Source of the DNA: Odoribacter sp. AF15-53
GTDB lineage: Bacteria; Bacteroidota; Bacteroidia; Bacteroidales; Marinifilaceae
Assembly (NCBI RefSeq): GCF_003479425.1
Contig: NZ_QUHC01000002.1
Span: forward strand, 569,033 to 633,032
DNA length: 64,000 bases
Direction: 5' to 3'
The translations under genes and the position numbers were made by a program. The notes under the pieces are model-generated. The model was not told the DNA's origin and made no database searches. It was given only the letters and a program-made list of their open reading frames with translations. Below are positions 42,548 to 51,511 of this stretch, in pieces. Position 1 is the first letter of the stretch; each line of letters begins with the position of its first letter.

Positions 42548-43372
42548 ATGATCAGGGCTATCATCATTGATCTGGACGGAACCACGCTTCCCCGCAACTG
42601 GCACAGTATAAGTGAAGCAAACCGAGAAGCATTGGAAAAGGCAGGGAAACAAGGTATTACTCGCATTCTGGCCACGGGACGCTCCGTATTCTCCCTCAAC
42701 AACACACTTCCCGAAGGTCTTCCCGTGGACTATATGGTTTTCTCCTCCGGTGCCGGTATCATGCGCTGGCACAATAGGGAAATCCTAGTTACGCGGGAAC
42801 TGTCCCCGGAAGAAACACGGGATATCGCCACGAGCCTCTGGAAGTATGACATCAATTTTACTATACAGCAGCGCATCCCGAACAATCATCATTTCTATTA
42901 CCGGAACGTCTCCTCTCTCCACGAAGATTTCCGTCGTCGTATCGAGAACTATCCCGGCCTAGGCACTCCTATTCAAGACACGGATGAAATACAAGGCGGC
43001 GCCACCCAATTTCTCGTGATCCTGGATGCCCTCCAACTTCAACTCCACGGGGATATCCAGCAGAAGCTATCCGCTTACTCCGTGATCCGTTCCACCTCGC
43101 CCATAGACAACCAAGCTATCTGGACGGAAATATTCGCCCCGAACGTGAATAAAGGAACATCCTGCCAAATACTCCTCGATCAACTCGGCATCCGTTATGA
43201 CGAATGCGCCGGATTAGGAAACGACTACAACGACATCGACTTTCTTGAACGTTGCGGCCACCCGTTCATTGTATCGAACGCTCCCGAATCTCTACGCACC
43301 CGGTTTGAAAACGTACCCGCTGATGTTGATAACGGTCTGGCCACCTTCATTCACCGCTCCCTAAACCTGTAA
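42548..43372 (+). CDS. Cof-type HAD hydrolase
   Basis: A 274-residue HAD-superfamily phosphatase of the Cof (IIB) subtype. DLDGTT supplies the nucleophile D8 and acid D10; ILATGRSVFSL is motif II; the cap sits between residues 80 and 190; KGTSCQILLDQLGI holds the lysine, and GLGNDYNDIDFLE is motif IV. These enzymes dephosphorylate sugar phosphates, flavin or PLP. The next gene begins 2 bases after its stop. Position after pyridoxamine kinase allows a PLP/PMP phosphatase role, but nothing in the sequence decides it. Confidence 0.85.
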   Translation: MIRAIIIDLDGTTLPRNWHSISEANREALEKAGKQGITRILATGRSVFSLNNTLPEGLPVDYMVFSSGAGIMRWHNREILVTRELSPEETRDIATSLWKYDINFTIQQRIPNNHHFYYRNVSSLHEDFRRRIENYPGLGTPIQDTDEIQGGATQFLVILDALQLQLHGDIQQKLSAYSVIRSTSPIDNQAIWTEIFAPNVNKGTSCQILLDQLGIRYDECAGLGNDYNDIDFLERCGHPFIVSNAPESLRTRFENVPADVDNGLATFIHRSLNL

Positions 43373-43374
43373 CC

Positions 43375-43917
43375 ATGATTTATAAACCTAATTTCTTCGT
43401 CATCACCGGAGGTCCCGGGGTCGGGAAAACGACTCTACTGGCAACCCTTGCCCGACAGGGATACCCACACGTTCCCGAGGTCGCGAGAGAAATCATCCGG
43501 GAACAAATGGCCCAAAACGGTGATGCGCTTCCCTGGGCAAACATCCCTGCCTATACCCGACTGATGCTCTCCCGTTCCATCGATAGCTTTCAACAACACC
43601 AAGTCCACGACGAAATCCTTTTCTTCGACCGGGGCATCCCCGATACCCTCGCTTACGCCCACCTCACCCGTCAACCTGTCACCCCCGAACTAGACCACGC
43701 CACTCTCAAATTCCGCTACAACCCGCTCGTTTTCATCCTTCCCCCCTGGCCGGAAATCTATCAAACCGACACCGAACGCAAACAAACTTACCAAGAAGCT
43801 GTCGCCACTTACGATATCATGCTAACCACTTACCGGGAACTCGATTACACCCCCGTCATCGTTCCCCAAGGGACTCCCGAAGAACGTGCCGCCTTCGTCG
43901 TCCATCAATTATCTTAA
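43375..43917 (+). CDS. Small P-loop ATPase/kinase (AAA_28-like)
   Basis: A 180-residue P-loop NTPase. Walker A is GGPGVGKTT (residues 12-20), and FFDRGIPDTLAYAHL acts as the Walker B-like/substrate loop. The FDRG and following EARTYDIMLTTYRELDY-like region resemble the nucleotide or nicotinamide riboside kinase-like family (AAA_28). It is co-transcribed with the HAD gene (2-base gap). The substrate is unknown. Confidence 0.78.
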   Translation: MIYKPNFFVITGGPGVGKTTLLATLARQGYPHVPEVAREIIREQMAQNGDALPWANIPAYTRLMLSRSIDSFQQHQVHDEILFFDRGIPDTLAYAHLTRQPVTPELDHATLKFRYNPLVFILPPWPEIYQTDTERKQTYQEAVATYDIMLTTYRELDYTPVIVPQGTPEERAAFVVHQLS

Positions 43918-43980
43918 CATCCCAATCAGACCGCCTAAAAATACGACGGGCAACTTCCCCACTCTCTCCCTCCTTAAAAC

Positions 43981-44007
43981 AAAAAAAGGAAACACAATCG
44001 TGTTTCC
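43981..44007 (-). terminator. Terminator of the prfA-pyrF unit
   Basis: Stem GGAAACAC / GTGTTTCC with an AATC loop; on the minus strand a T-run (complement of AAAAAAA at 43981-43987) follows directly. It lies 24 bases after the pyrF stop. Confidence 0.85.
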
Positions 44008-44030
44008 CTAAAACGATTTAAGCTTCTCTT

Positions 44031-44858
44031 TTATCTTATCCCTTTTGCCGCTAGCAATTCGGCCATCTGTTGTTGCAACTTCACGGCTTCTTCTCTAGCT
44101 CTCACGGCAAAATTCTCGGTCTTGTCGGCAAAAATGATCCCGCGAGAAGAATTCACGATCAGACCACAATGGTCATTCATCCCGTACTTGGCAACCTCTT
44201 CCAGGCTACCACCTTGTGCCCCGACTCCCGGAACCAACAAGAAATGATTCGGAACGATCTCCCGGATACCGCTCAACATTTCCGCTTTCGTGGCTCCCAC
44301 GACGTACATCATGTTCCGGTCATTTCCCCACTCTTGCGATTTACGTAACACTCGCTCGTACAATTTCACCCCGTTCTCCTCGAAAAACTGGAAGTCGAAA
44401 GCTCCCTTGTTGGAAGTCAATGCCAACAGAATCACCCATTTCCCCTCGTATTTCAGAAACGGGGTCACGGAATCCTCTCCCATGTACGGGGCCACCGTGA
44501 TCGAGTCAAAATCCATCGTCTCCAAGAAAGCACGCGCATACATTTCGGAAGTATTCCCGATATCCCCGCGCTTAGCATCGGCAATCAAGAAAATCTCCGG
44601 GTACTTTGACTTAATATATTTTACAGTCTTCTCCAACGTGATCCAACCGGCAACCCCGTTACTCTCGTAGAACGCGATATTCGGCTTATACGCGATCGCC
44701 ACGTCTGCCGTGGCATCCACGATCGCCTTATTAAACTCGAACACGGGATCTTCGGTCCCCATTAAATGTTGCGGAAGTTTCTTGATATCAGAATCCAATC
44801 CCACACAAAGGAAAGACTTTTTCTTTTTTACCTGTTCAAATAGCTCGTTATAAGTCAT
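44031..44858 (-). CDS. pyrF: Orotidine 5'-phosphate decarboxylase (type 2)
   Basis: Last step of UMP synthesis. The 275-residue length and the motif [13 protein letters not shown], whose D-x-K-R-x-x-D supplies the catalytic Asp-Lys-Asp-type network, mark the longer type 2 Pyr[16 protein letters not shown] is at the N-terminus and [15 protein letters not shown] is the phosphate-binding loop. It follows prfA after 40 bases on the same strand and ends in a terminator, so the two genes probably share a transcript. Confidence 0.93.
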   Translation of the reverse strand: MTYNELFEQVKKKKSFLCVGLDSDIKKLPQHLMGTEDPVFEFNKAIVDATADVAIAYKPNIAFYESNGVAGWITLEKTVKYIKSKYPEIFLIADAKRGDIGNTSEMYARAFLETMDFDSITVAPYMGEDSVTPFLKYEGKWVILLALTSNKGAFDFQFFEENGVKLYERVLRKSQEWGNDRNMMYVVGATKAEMLSGIREIVPNHFLLVPGVGAQGGSLEEVAKYGMNDHCGLIVNSSRGIIFADKTENFAVRAREEAVKLQQQMAELLAAKGIR

Positions 44859-44898
44859 AGCCTTAAACTTTTATCTTTTAATTTTATCTTTTATCTCC

Positions 44899-45984
44899 CT
44901 AGAACCCGCTCTCCTTCAACTTCTCGGTGTTCTCCTCGATCTGCAGTTTCTCGATGATCTCGCCAATTTCACCGTCCATAACAGCCGCCAGATTATACAG
45001 CGTCAAGTTAATCCGGTGATCGGTTACACGTCCTTGCGGGTAATTATAAGTACGAATCTTGGCTGAACGATCACCCGTGGAAACCATGGTCTTCCGCTGG
45101 GAAGCAATCTCGTCCAGATACTTCTGGTGTTCTATCGCGTAAATACGAGATCTCAACTCGGTCATCGCCTTGGCCAAATTCTTTATTTGAGACTTCTCGT
45201 CCTGACAAGTCACCACGATACCCGTGGGGATGTGCGTCAACCGGATAGCCGAATAAGTCGTGTTCACAGACTGTCCGCCGGGACCGGAAGAACAATAGGT
45301 ATCTTTCCGTATATCCGCGGGATTCAACACCACGTCGAACTCTTCTGCCTCGGGCAACACGGCCACGGTTGCCGCAGATGTATGCACGCGTCCTTGCGTT
45401 TCGGTAGCCGGAACCCGTTGCACCCGGTGTACTCCCGATTCATATTTCATGATTCCGTACACGCCGTCACCTGATATGTTCGCCACGATCTCCTTGTATC
45501 CTCCCGAAGTTCCCTCGCTATAATTGGTAATCTCCATTTTCCAGCGTTTTGACTCGCAGAACTTGGTATACATACGGAACAAATCCCCGGCGAAGAGACT
45601 GGCCTCATCTCCCCCGGTTCCCGCCCGGATTTCAAGGATCACGTTCTTCGAATCCTCTGGATCTGCCGGAACCAACAACATCTTTACCTTCGACTCCAAC
45701 TCGGGAATTTTAGTCTCCAACTCCTCGATCTCCATCTCGGCCATCTCTCTCAACTCTTTGTCCGTCTCCGTATCCAATATCTCTTGTGCCTCATCATAAG
45801 ATTTCACCGCACTCTTCAACTCGTCTCCTGCCTCCACGACCTGTTCAAGGTCACGATATTCCTTGTTCAACTTCACAAAACGATTCATGTCCTGTATCAC
45901 TTCCGGGTCGGTAATCAACTGCCCGATCTCCCGAAAACGAATATAAAATGTCTCTAATTTCTCTAAAAGGGAATTGTCGCTCAT
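44899..45984 (-). CDS. prfA: Peptide chain release factor 1
   Basis: A 361-residue class I release factor recognising UAA and UAG. The GGQ motif is at residues 236-238 (SSGPGGQSVNTT) and catalyses peptidyl-tRNA hydrolysis. The anticodon-mimic tripeptide PAT is visible in VQRVPATETQGRVH, which identifies RF1, since RF2 carries SPF. The N-terminal coiled-coil domain (EEIEELETKIPELESKV) and the C-terminal domain are complete. First gene of the prfA-pyrF unit. Confidence 0.96.
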   Translation of the reverse strand: MSDNSLLEKLETFYIRFREIGQLITDPEVIQDMNRFVKLNKEYRDLEQVVEAGDELKSAVKSYDEAQEILDTETDKELREMAEMEIEELETKIPELESKVKMLLVPADPEDSKNVILEIRAGTGGDEASLFAGDLFRMYTKFCESKRWKMEITNYSEGTSGGYKEIVANISGDGVYGIMKYESGVHRVQRVPATETQGRVHTSAATVAVLPEAEEFDVVLNPADIRKDTYCSSGPGGQSVNTTYSAIRLTHIPTGIVVTCQDEKSQIKNLAKAMTELRSRIYAIEHQKYLDEIASQRKTMVSTGDRSAKIRTYNYPQGRVTDHRINLTLYNLAAVMDGEIGEIIEKLQIEENTEKLKESGF

Positions 45985-46035
45985 ATAAATATCTAATTAT
46001 AATCAGCGCGAATTTAATAAATTATCAGCAGCTTT

Positions 46036-46043
46036 CAAAAGTA
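46036..46043 (-). promoter_or_regulatory. -7 box of prfA
   Basis: TACTTTTG on the minus strand fits TAnnTTTG, with a leader of roughly 45 bases. Confidence 0.45.
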
Positions 46044-46261
46044 ATATTTTGAAGACGGTCACGAATCAAACCCAAAAAGGACATCACCCTAACATCACCT
46101 CCATTCCAACCACACTACACGAACACTTGATAAGCGTTGTTGTACCGGAGGTATACTGGACGTACACCGGAGATGTATCCCGTAATCCACCTGACTTCAC
46201 CCCATTCACGACGGGAAAACCACATCACTCCTGTTCCAACGAATCCCCACGTTTCTCGTAT
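46044..46261. other. Non-coding stretch between prfA promoter and protease terminator
   Basis: Part of a 356-bp gap between the prfA start and the metalloprotease stop. No gene supported; the local open frame has no family resemblance or start context. Contains a mini-palindrome around GTTGTTGTACC but nothing firm. Confidence 0.35.
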
Positions 46262-46294
46262 AAAAATAGGGTAGCCCCGACGAGACTACCCCTA
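46262..46294 (-). terminator. Terminator of the uptake locus
   Basis: On the minus strand, GGGTAG ... CTACCC form a 6-base stem around an 11-base GC-rich loop, followed by TATTTTT. It lies about 50 bases after the metalloprotease stop codon, closing the minus-strand uptake operon. Confidence 0.7.
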
Positions 46295-46340
46295 ATCAAT
46301 TTCAGATACTTACTCTGAACACAAAACTAGAAAACATCTA

Positions 46341-48977
46341 CTACAATTTATCTTTCAAAGCATTATTCAATTTTATCAACAAGGATTGATAGTGAACCTT
46401 CGCACTACCCGTTGTCCCAGCAATCCGGCTCTTCAACAAATTGCGTGATTTCACGGCCATATCCTGCAAGTAAGCTTTAGAATCATCAATAGAGCCCACG
46501 TTCACGGCTCTTTGCCAACCGTAGCCCGGAGTTCCGAATTGATCTTTCACCATGTGCGAAGCCACATAACCACGACCATACTCGGCATCAACCATACGGA
46601 ACTGCTCGGCAAAACGAGCGATCAAACCACTCTCATCCAGGTTGTAAGCCACAATCTCATCTACCGAAGGCGCAAACCCGAAAGGAGAAGCGGCTTTCTT
46701 GCCAGCCCCATCGTTCAAAGACTCGCAAACCATATCTACCATGGCTTTCTGTAAAATCTTATCTCCCTCGGTCAAAGCCTTACCTTGCAACAAACTGTTC
46801 CACGTTCCATTATAAAGATCTGTCATAAACTCGTTAATCGAATAAGGAGAAGCAGCCACGTGAGAAGAAAGAATCACGTTACTAACCAACCCCTGCAAAT
46901 CTTTAGCAACCCGCTCCCGCACGATAGCACTTCCATCCACGCTCAACGGGAAATGTTGCTTCAATTCGGCATTATTCAACCAGTCCATAGACTTGTATTG
47001 TTTCAATATCCACGCCATAGAAGCTTTCTGACGGGCTTTCGGCACGGCCTCGTAACGCTTGCCGGGAGTTCCTTCTTTCACCTCGGTCAGGTAAATACCA
47101 CCGACATTATACATCACGTTACGCAAATACCGGTAATACTGATTCATGATCTGCCCGTACAATGTTTGACGATGCGAATAGTTCGGATCATCATTAATCC
47201 ATTCTTTCAGATTAGAAAGAATATATTTCAAGTTTTTCACGCCATAATCACTCGCTTTCACCGGGTCATCCCCCAAATCTTCCTCGATAGCACTCGGATC
47301 GTAACGTACCTGAATCTGCTGTCTTCCGTAACGATAAATCGGATCTCCGGCTTTCTCGTCTACCCATTTTTCCACAATCGCCTGCTCATCCCATTCATCC
47401 TTCACGTCCGGAACATACTGGTAATTCCACTTGATCAGGAATTCATCGTAAACTCCCAAGTTCGGGGGAGTCAATTTCACCCCTTTATCACCGGGTTGCG
47501 CCACGTAATTGAAACGCGCATAATCCATGATACAAGGCGTCGTCCCGTATTTTTGGGTAAATGAAGCGGAACGTAAAGAATCTACCGGGAAAGCCGCGGA
47601 AGAAGCCATATTATGCATGAATCCCAAGCAGTGTCCCACTTCATGTGCTACCACGTAAACCAAAGAAGCTTTCACCACGTCATCCGGTAACTTTTTCCCT
47701 CTCACGGAAGGGTCGAGCTGTGCGGTTTGCACGAAACGCCAGTTATTAATCAATTGTATGATATTCCCGTACACCAGCACGGAAGCGTTGATAATCTCGC
47801 CCGTTGTCGGGTCAGTCCAGGACGGTCCCATGGCATTCGCCGTGGAATTCGGCACGTAACGGATACAAGAGTATTTCAAGTTATCCGGGTCAAAATCAGG
47901 ATCGTCTTTCGGAAAATCTTTCGCCACCATCACGTTCTTGAAACCGATCTTCTCGAAAGCCGCATTCCAAGTCGTTACCGCCTGACGAATCGGTTCCTTC
48001 CACAATTCCGGGAAAGCGTCATCCACATAAAACACAATCTGCTTCACGGGCTCAACCAACTCTCCCCGCTTATACGCTTCCACATCCTTCGGCTCCAACC
48101 TCCAACGATGAGCCACGGAATAACTCCCGATCTCGTCCTCTTTCGTGATAGACAAACGGGTTTTGGAACTATTGAATATACCTACACGGGAATCGGAAAT
48201 ACGAGGACGCATCTTATCTTCCGGCAAAAGCAGGATAGAACGGGTCACAGTAGCCGTGAAAGGATAATCATCCATCAACTTCATCATCCCCATAACACTC
48301 AGAGACACCCCGTAAGACATCACGGTCTTCACACTCAAGTTGTCGTCAAAAGCCTTAATTTCGTCCAAGTAAGAACCATCCTTCTTGAAAGAAGAAGAGA
48401 TCTTCACCATCCCGCCCATCATGGCATCCGCGAAGAACCCCAGATCCTTCACGTTCGTCGCAAACAACGTGGTCATATCAATCACCACTGCCGTACTATC
48501 CGGGGTATACGCCTTCACGTCATACGAGTATACAATCGGGTCCCCGTACGCGTTGCTCATGGCCTTCTGCAAATTATCCGTCGTCACCGAAGTTGACACG
48601 TAACGCAAATACACGGAACTATCCCGCTTCGTGAATTTCATGTGCAATGGAGCATTTGCCTTATAACCTATATCACAAAACTCCGGAGAAGTCACGTTCG
48701 TCACGGTTGATGCCAGTAATATCTCCCGATTCATATATTTCAGAGGGATTTCAAAATACAATTTATCTCCCACTTTATGCAAGGTTATAAAGTTACTTTT
48801 AGCTGTAACTACATTTTTCCCTTTAAACAATTTCTCGTAGGAACTCACTTTCTTAGGAGCAGGCACGGTTGCCGTGGGTGTACCTTTTTTCTTCTTCTTT
48901 TTATTCGCCGCATACAGGTCTGACGACAACGGCATGGCAATAATCATCGCCATCAATACAATCATCCATTTTTTCAT
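46341..48977 (-). CDS. Zinc-dependent metalloprotease (DUF5117/DUF5118 type)
   Basis: Exported protease of 878 residues. A signal peptide (VLMAMIIAMPLSSDLYA) precedes a lysine-rich tract. The DUF5118 and DUF5117 regions follow (LASTVTNVTSPEFCDIGYKANAP and similar). The metzincin-like site is HEVGHCLGFMH at residues 445-455, giving HExxHxxGxxH with H445, E446, H449 and H455 (third ligand). The family is common in Bacteroidetes and poorly characterised. It is the last gene of the uptake locus; together with the TlpA and thioredoxin proteins it suggests proteolytic handling of imported or surface-bound protein. Confidence 0.88.
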   Translation of the reverse strand: MKKWMIVLMAMIIAMPLSSDLYAANKKKKKKGTPTATVPAPKKVSSYEKLFKGKNVVTAKSNFITLHKVGDKLYFEIPLKYMNREILLASTVTNVTSPEFCDIGYKANAPLHMKFTKRDSSVYLRYVSTSVTTDNLQKAMSNAYGDPIVYSYDVKAYTPDSTAVVIDMTTLFATNVKDLGFFADAMMGGMVKISSSFKKDGSYLDEIKAFDDNLSVKTVMSYGVSLSVMGMMKLMDDYPFTATVTRSILLLPEDKMRPRISDSRVGIFNSSKTRLSITKEDEIGSYSVAHRWRLEPKDVEAYKRGELVEPVKQIVFYVDDAFPELWKEPIRQAVTTWNAAFEKIGFKNVMVAKDFPKDDPDFDPDNLKYSCIRYVPNSTANAMGPSWTDPTTGEIINASVLVYGNIIQLINNWRFVQTAQLDPSVRGKKLPDDVVKASLVYVVAHEVGHCLGFMHNMASSAAFPVDSLRSASFTQKYGTTPCIMDYARFNYVAQPGDKGVKLTPPNLGVYDEFLIKWNYQYVPDVKDEWDEQAIVEKWVDEKAGDPIYRYGRQQIQVRYDPSAIEEDLGDDPVKASDYGVKNLKYILSNLKEWINDDPNYSHRQTLYGQIMNQYYRYLRNVMYNVGGIYLTEVKEGTPGKRYEAVPKARQKASMAWILKQYKSMDWLNNAELKQHFPLSVDGSAIVRERVAKDLQGLVSNVILSSHVAASPYSINEFMTDLYNGTWNSLLQGKALTEGDKILQKAMVDMVCESLNDGAGKKAASPFGFAPSVDEIVAYNLDESGLIARFAEQFRMVDAEYGRGYVASHMVKDQFGTPGYGWQRAVNVGSIDDSKAYLQDMAVKSRNLLKSRIAGTTGSAKVHYQSLLIKLNNALKDKL

Positions 48978-49078
48978 ACAAACTAATTTAGTTAATCAAC
49001 GTTTCGCGTAAACGAAACACGTTTTCTTTTAATTAATAGACTAAAAAACCCCGATCGGTTGACAAGAAAAAGCACTTT

Positions 49079-50194
49079 TCAATTAAAAAATGATGCCACC
49101 TTTTCCTTCAACGCTTCACCCCGCAAGTCCATGGCCACGATTCGACCTTCTTTATCCAACAAATACATCTTTGGAATCCCGGTCACGTTATAACGCTTGG
49201 CCACCGGGCATTCCCAACCTTTTAAAGAAGAGACATGCACCCACGGCAAATTATGTTTCTCGATCGCGTTCACCCACGCCTCTCTCTTGTCGTCCAACGA
49301 CACACCATACACCTCGAAGCCTTTATCCTTGTATTCCTCGTAAATAGCTTTCACATTCGGCACTTCAGCTAAACACGGTCCACACCAAGAAGCCCAAAAA
49401 TCCAACAACACGTATTTTCCCCTCAAAGACGAAAGTTTTACCTGTTTCCCGTCCGGAGCCGCCAGATCAATATCGGGAGCAATACCACCCACGTTGATAA
49501 AGCGCAACTTCTCGATCTTATCTTTCAACAACTGCCCGGGATAAGAAGCTTTCACTTCCGGGGTCAATTGCCCGTAATAACGCTCCACGTCCTCGAACGG
49601 GTATTCCTTGGCAATAAAATCACCGATCACGTAGGTAATAGCCATCCGGTTCGCATTCGAGTCGATGAAATTTTTGATACTCTTGTCTACCTCTCTCTTC
49701 AACATCTCCATAGCCTTCCAGGTAGAATCTAATTTCACGGAATCGTCCTTCACCTGCACCATGGCAAACATCCCTCCCAAACTGATAAGATTCTTACTCA
49801 TTTCAAGTTGTTTCCCCATTTTCAAGACCTCTTGTTCCGGACTCCCAGCAAGTTTAAGATCATACGCATCCAATTTTTTACCCTCTTTACTAACAAGCCG
49901 GGTTGCCGTCACTTGCATAGGGACTTCATCCAGCAAAAGAACTTGTTCATTTTTACCAAGGGTTAACACCCGCTTATCCACTTGCTGGATTTTCCCAGAA
50001 AGAACAAAAGCCCCGTTTTTCACCACCACGGAATCCTCCACAAGGAACTTTTTATCCCCGATCTCTTTCTTTAAATACACCATCATCCCGTCCCCGTCTT
50101 CAACCGTTCCCGAAATCTTGTACGTTTCCCCGCTATTGCAAGAAACTGCCAGCATCAGTATAACGCACAAACCAAAACATACATTCTTTATCAT
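49079..50194 (-). CDS. TlpA-family thiol-disulfide oxidoreductase lipoprotein
   Basis: A 371-residue lipoprotein (lipobox AVSC, C19). The N-terminal half resembles DUF4369 (YKISGTVEDGDGMMVYLKK), the middle is helical, and the C-terminal AhpC/TSA-TlpA domain from about 230 has APDIDLAAPDGKQVKLSSLRGKYVLLDFWASWCGPCLAEVP with the CxxC pair C271/C274. It probably reduces disulfides on the periplasmic side. In Bacteroidetes this architecture is often encoded beside SusCD systems. Spaced 25 bases from the preceding thioredoxin-like gene. Confidence 0.87.
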   Translation of the reverse strand: MIKNVCFGLCVILMLAVSCNSGETYKISGTVEDGDGMMVYLKKEIGDKKFLVEDSVVVKNGAFVLSGKIQQVDKRVLTLGKNEQVLLLDEVPMQVTATRLVSKEGKKLDAYDLKLAGSPEQEVLKMGKQLEMSKNLISLGGMFAMVQVKDDSVKLDSTWKAMEMLKREVDKSIKNFIDSNANRMAITYVIGDFIAKEYPFEDVERYYGQLTPEVKASYPGQLLKDKIEKLRFINVGGIAPDIDLAAPDGKQVKLSSLRGKYVLLDFWASWCGPCLAEVPNVKAIYEEYKDKGFEVYGVSLDDKREAWVNAIEKHNLPWVHVSSLKGWECPVAKRYNVTGIPKMYLLDKEGRIVAMDLRGEALKEKVASFFN

Positions 50195-50219
50195 ATCTTT
50201 CTAGTTTAAAATTTAAACA

Positions 50220-51479
50220 TCATTTTTCGTCCTTCTCTCCCAAATTAAAAAACTTTGCCATTTCAGCTTTTTTCTCCTTTTCCAACTGCTCGAATTTTTC
50301 CTTTGCTTCCGCTGCTTTTACTTTCTGCCCCAATTTCTCGTACGTGAGAGCAATCACGTCATAATAATTCTGTGTAATCAACTTACTTTTAGCCAGACTC
50401 TCTTGATCCTGTAACGCGATCAATGTTTTTAAGCAATCGTTCAGGATCTTTTTATCCCGAACATGACAGACAATGTACCTGTAAGTCGCACTTCGAAAAG
50501 CACTTTCGTAGTTGAGGATATTTAACTGATCCGCAAAATTCAGCATATTATACATCCCCAAAGCATCCCCTTTCAACCGATAATCATTAATCGTCAATTT
50601 ACACAATAAGGTAGGGAAACGTTTCACCGTATTCTTTTCCAACATCTCCCGAAGCCGCGTTTCCCGATCGGCCATCATCTTCAACGTGTCGGGATTTGTA
50701 GTACGATTTGTCACCTCGATAATCTCCTTCACGGCATTACTCATCCCGCCCTCCAATTGACTTTCCAATCTATAACGATCCACATCCAACCGGTATTGAA
50801 ATTTCTCGATATGATCAAAAACATAACGATAAGCTTCAGAATAAGGATCAACGACATATCTCCCAACCAGCGTCCACATATCCCGATCCTGTAATTTTTC
50901 CACCGGAATAATTTTCAAATAATCCGTCAGGATATTTCTGATCTCATCCTTCTTAAACGCTCCGTTCAACGCGGCCACGTAATCCCGTATCGTCTCGAAA
51001 TCCCTCGCCCCACTTTCATACTTTTTCTGCATCGCCGCGAGAGTCTTCCCTTCCAACCCTGCCTTCATCCCGGCGATTAATTCATCCGCCTTATGATAAC
51101 CGGCCATCTGATGTACCACGTTTCCGTTCTGATCAATTAACAACAACGTCGGGAAACCGATAATATACTCCTTGTATTTCTCTCGTAGCATCTTGCCATC
51201 CCCTTTCTCCATATCGTACTTCGCGTTCACGAAATTAGCATTAAAGAAATCCCCCACCTTCTTCTGCGGGAAAATATCTTTCGCCAACCCCTTACACGGT
51301 CCACACCACACGGTGTAACAATCCATAAATATCAACCGATTCTGTTCTTTTGCCTTTTGCAGCACCTCACTCCAAGGTTGATTCTCCATGAACACGATTC
51401 CCTCTTGTCCTTCATTTTGGGCAAAAACAGAAATCCCCATTCCTGTCAATAACAGGATAAAAAACAATTTTATTTTCAT
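50220..51479 (-). CDS. Thioredoxin-like exported protein with C-terminal helical domain (copy 1)
   Basis: A 419-residue protein with a signal peptide (FFILLLTGMGISVFAQ). A thioredoxin domain covers about residues 30-140: MDCYTVWCGPCKGLAKDIF with C59/C62, then GFPTLLLIDQNGNVV. The remainder is helical and may contain TPR-like repeats (GLEGKTLAAMQKKYESGARDFETI and similar). It is a tandem paralogue of the next gene: both share the CYTxWCGPCKGLA motif, FPQKKVGDF and KYDMEKG. The three Trx-fold genes in a row point to strong demand for disulfide chemistry in this locus. Confidence 0.87.
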   Translation of the reverse strand: MKIKLFFILLLTGMGISVFAQNEGQEGIVFMENQPWSEVLQKAKEQNRLIFMDCYTVWCGPCKGLAKDIFPQKKVGDFFNANFVNAKYDMEKGDGKMLREKYKEYIIGFPTLLLIDQNGNVVHQMAGYHKADELIAGMKAGLEGKTLAAMQKKYESGARDFETIRDYVAALNGAFKKDEIRNILTDYLKIIPVEKLQDRDMWTLVGRYVVDPYSEAYRYVFDHIEKFQYRLDVDRYRLESQLEGGMSNAVKEIIEVTNRTTNPDTLKMMADRETRLREMLEKNTVKRFPTLLCKLTINDYRLKGDALGMYNMLNFADQLNILNYESAFRSATYRYIVCHVRDKKILNDCLKTLIALQDQESLAKSKLITQNYYDVIALTYEKLGQKVKAAEAKEKFEQLEKEKKAEMAKFFNLGEKDEK

Positions 51480-51511
51480 ACAAGTAACTATTTACAATAC
51501 GTATAACTTCC

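Noticed and set aside
46049..46318. Plus-strand open frame of 89 codons
   Set aside because: Runs through the metalloprotease terminator; no start context or similarity.
47727..48596. Plus-strand open frame of 289 codons
   Set aside because: Antisense to the metalloprotease gene, with the same H/R/I-rich composition and no family resemblance.
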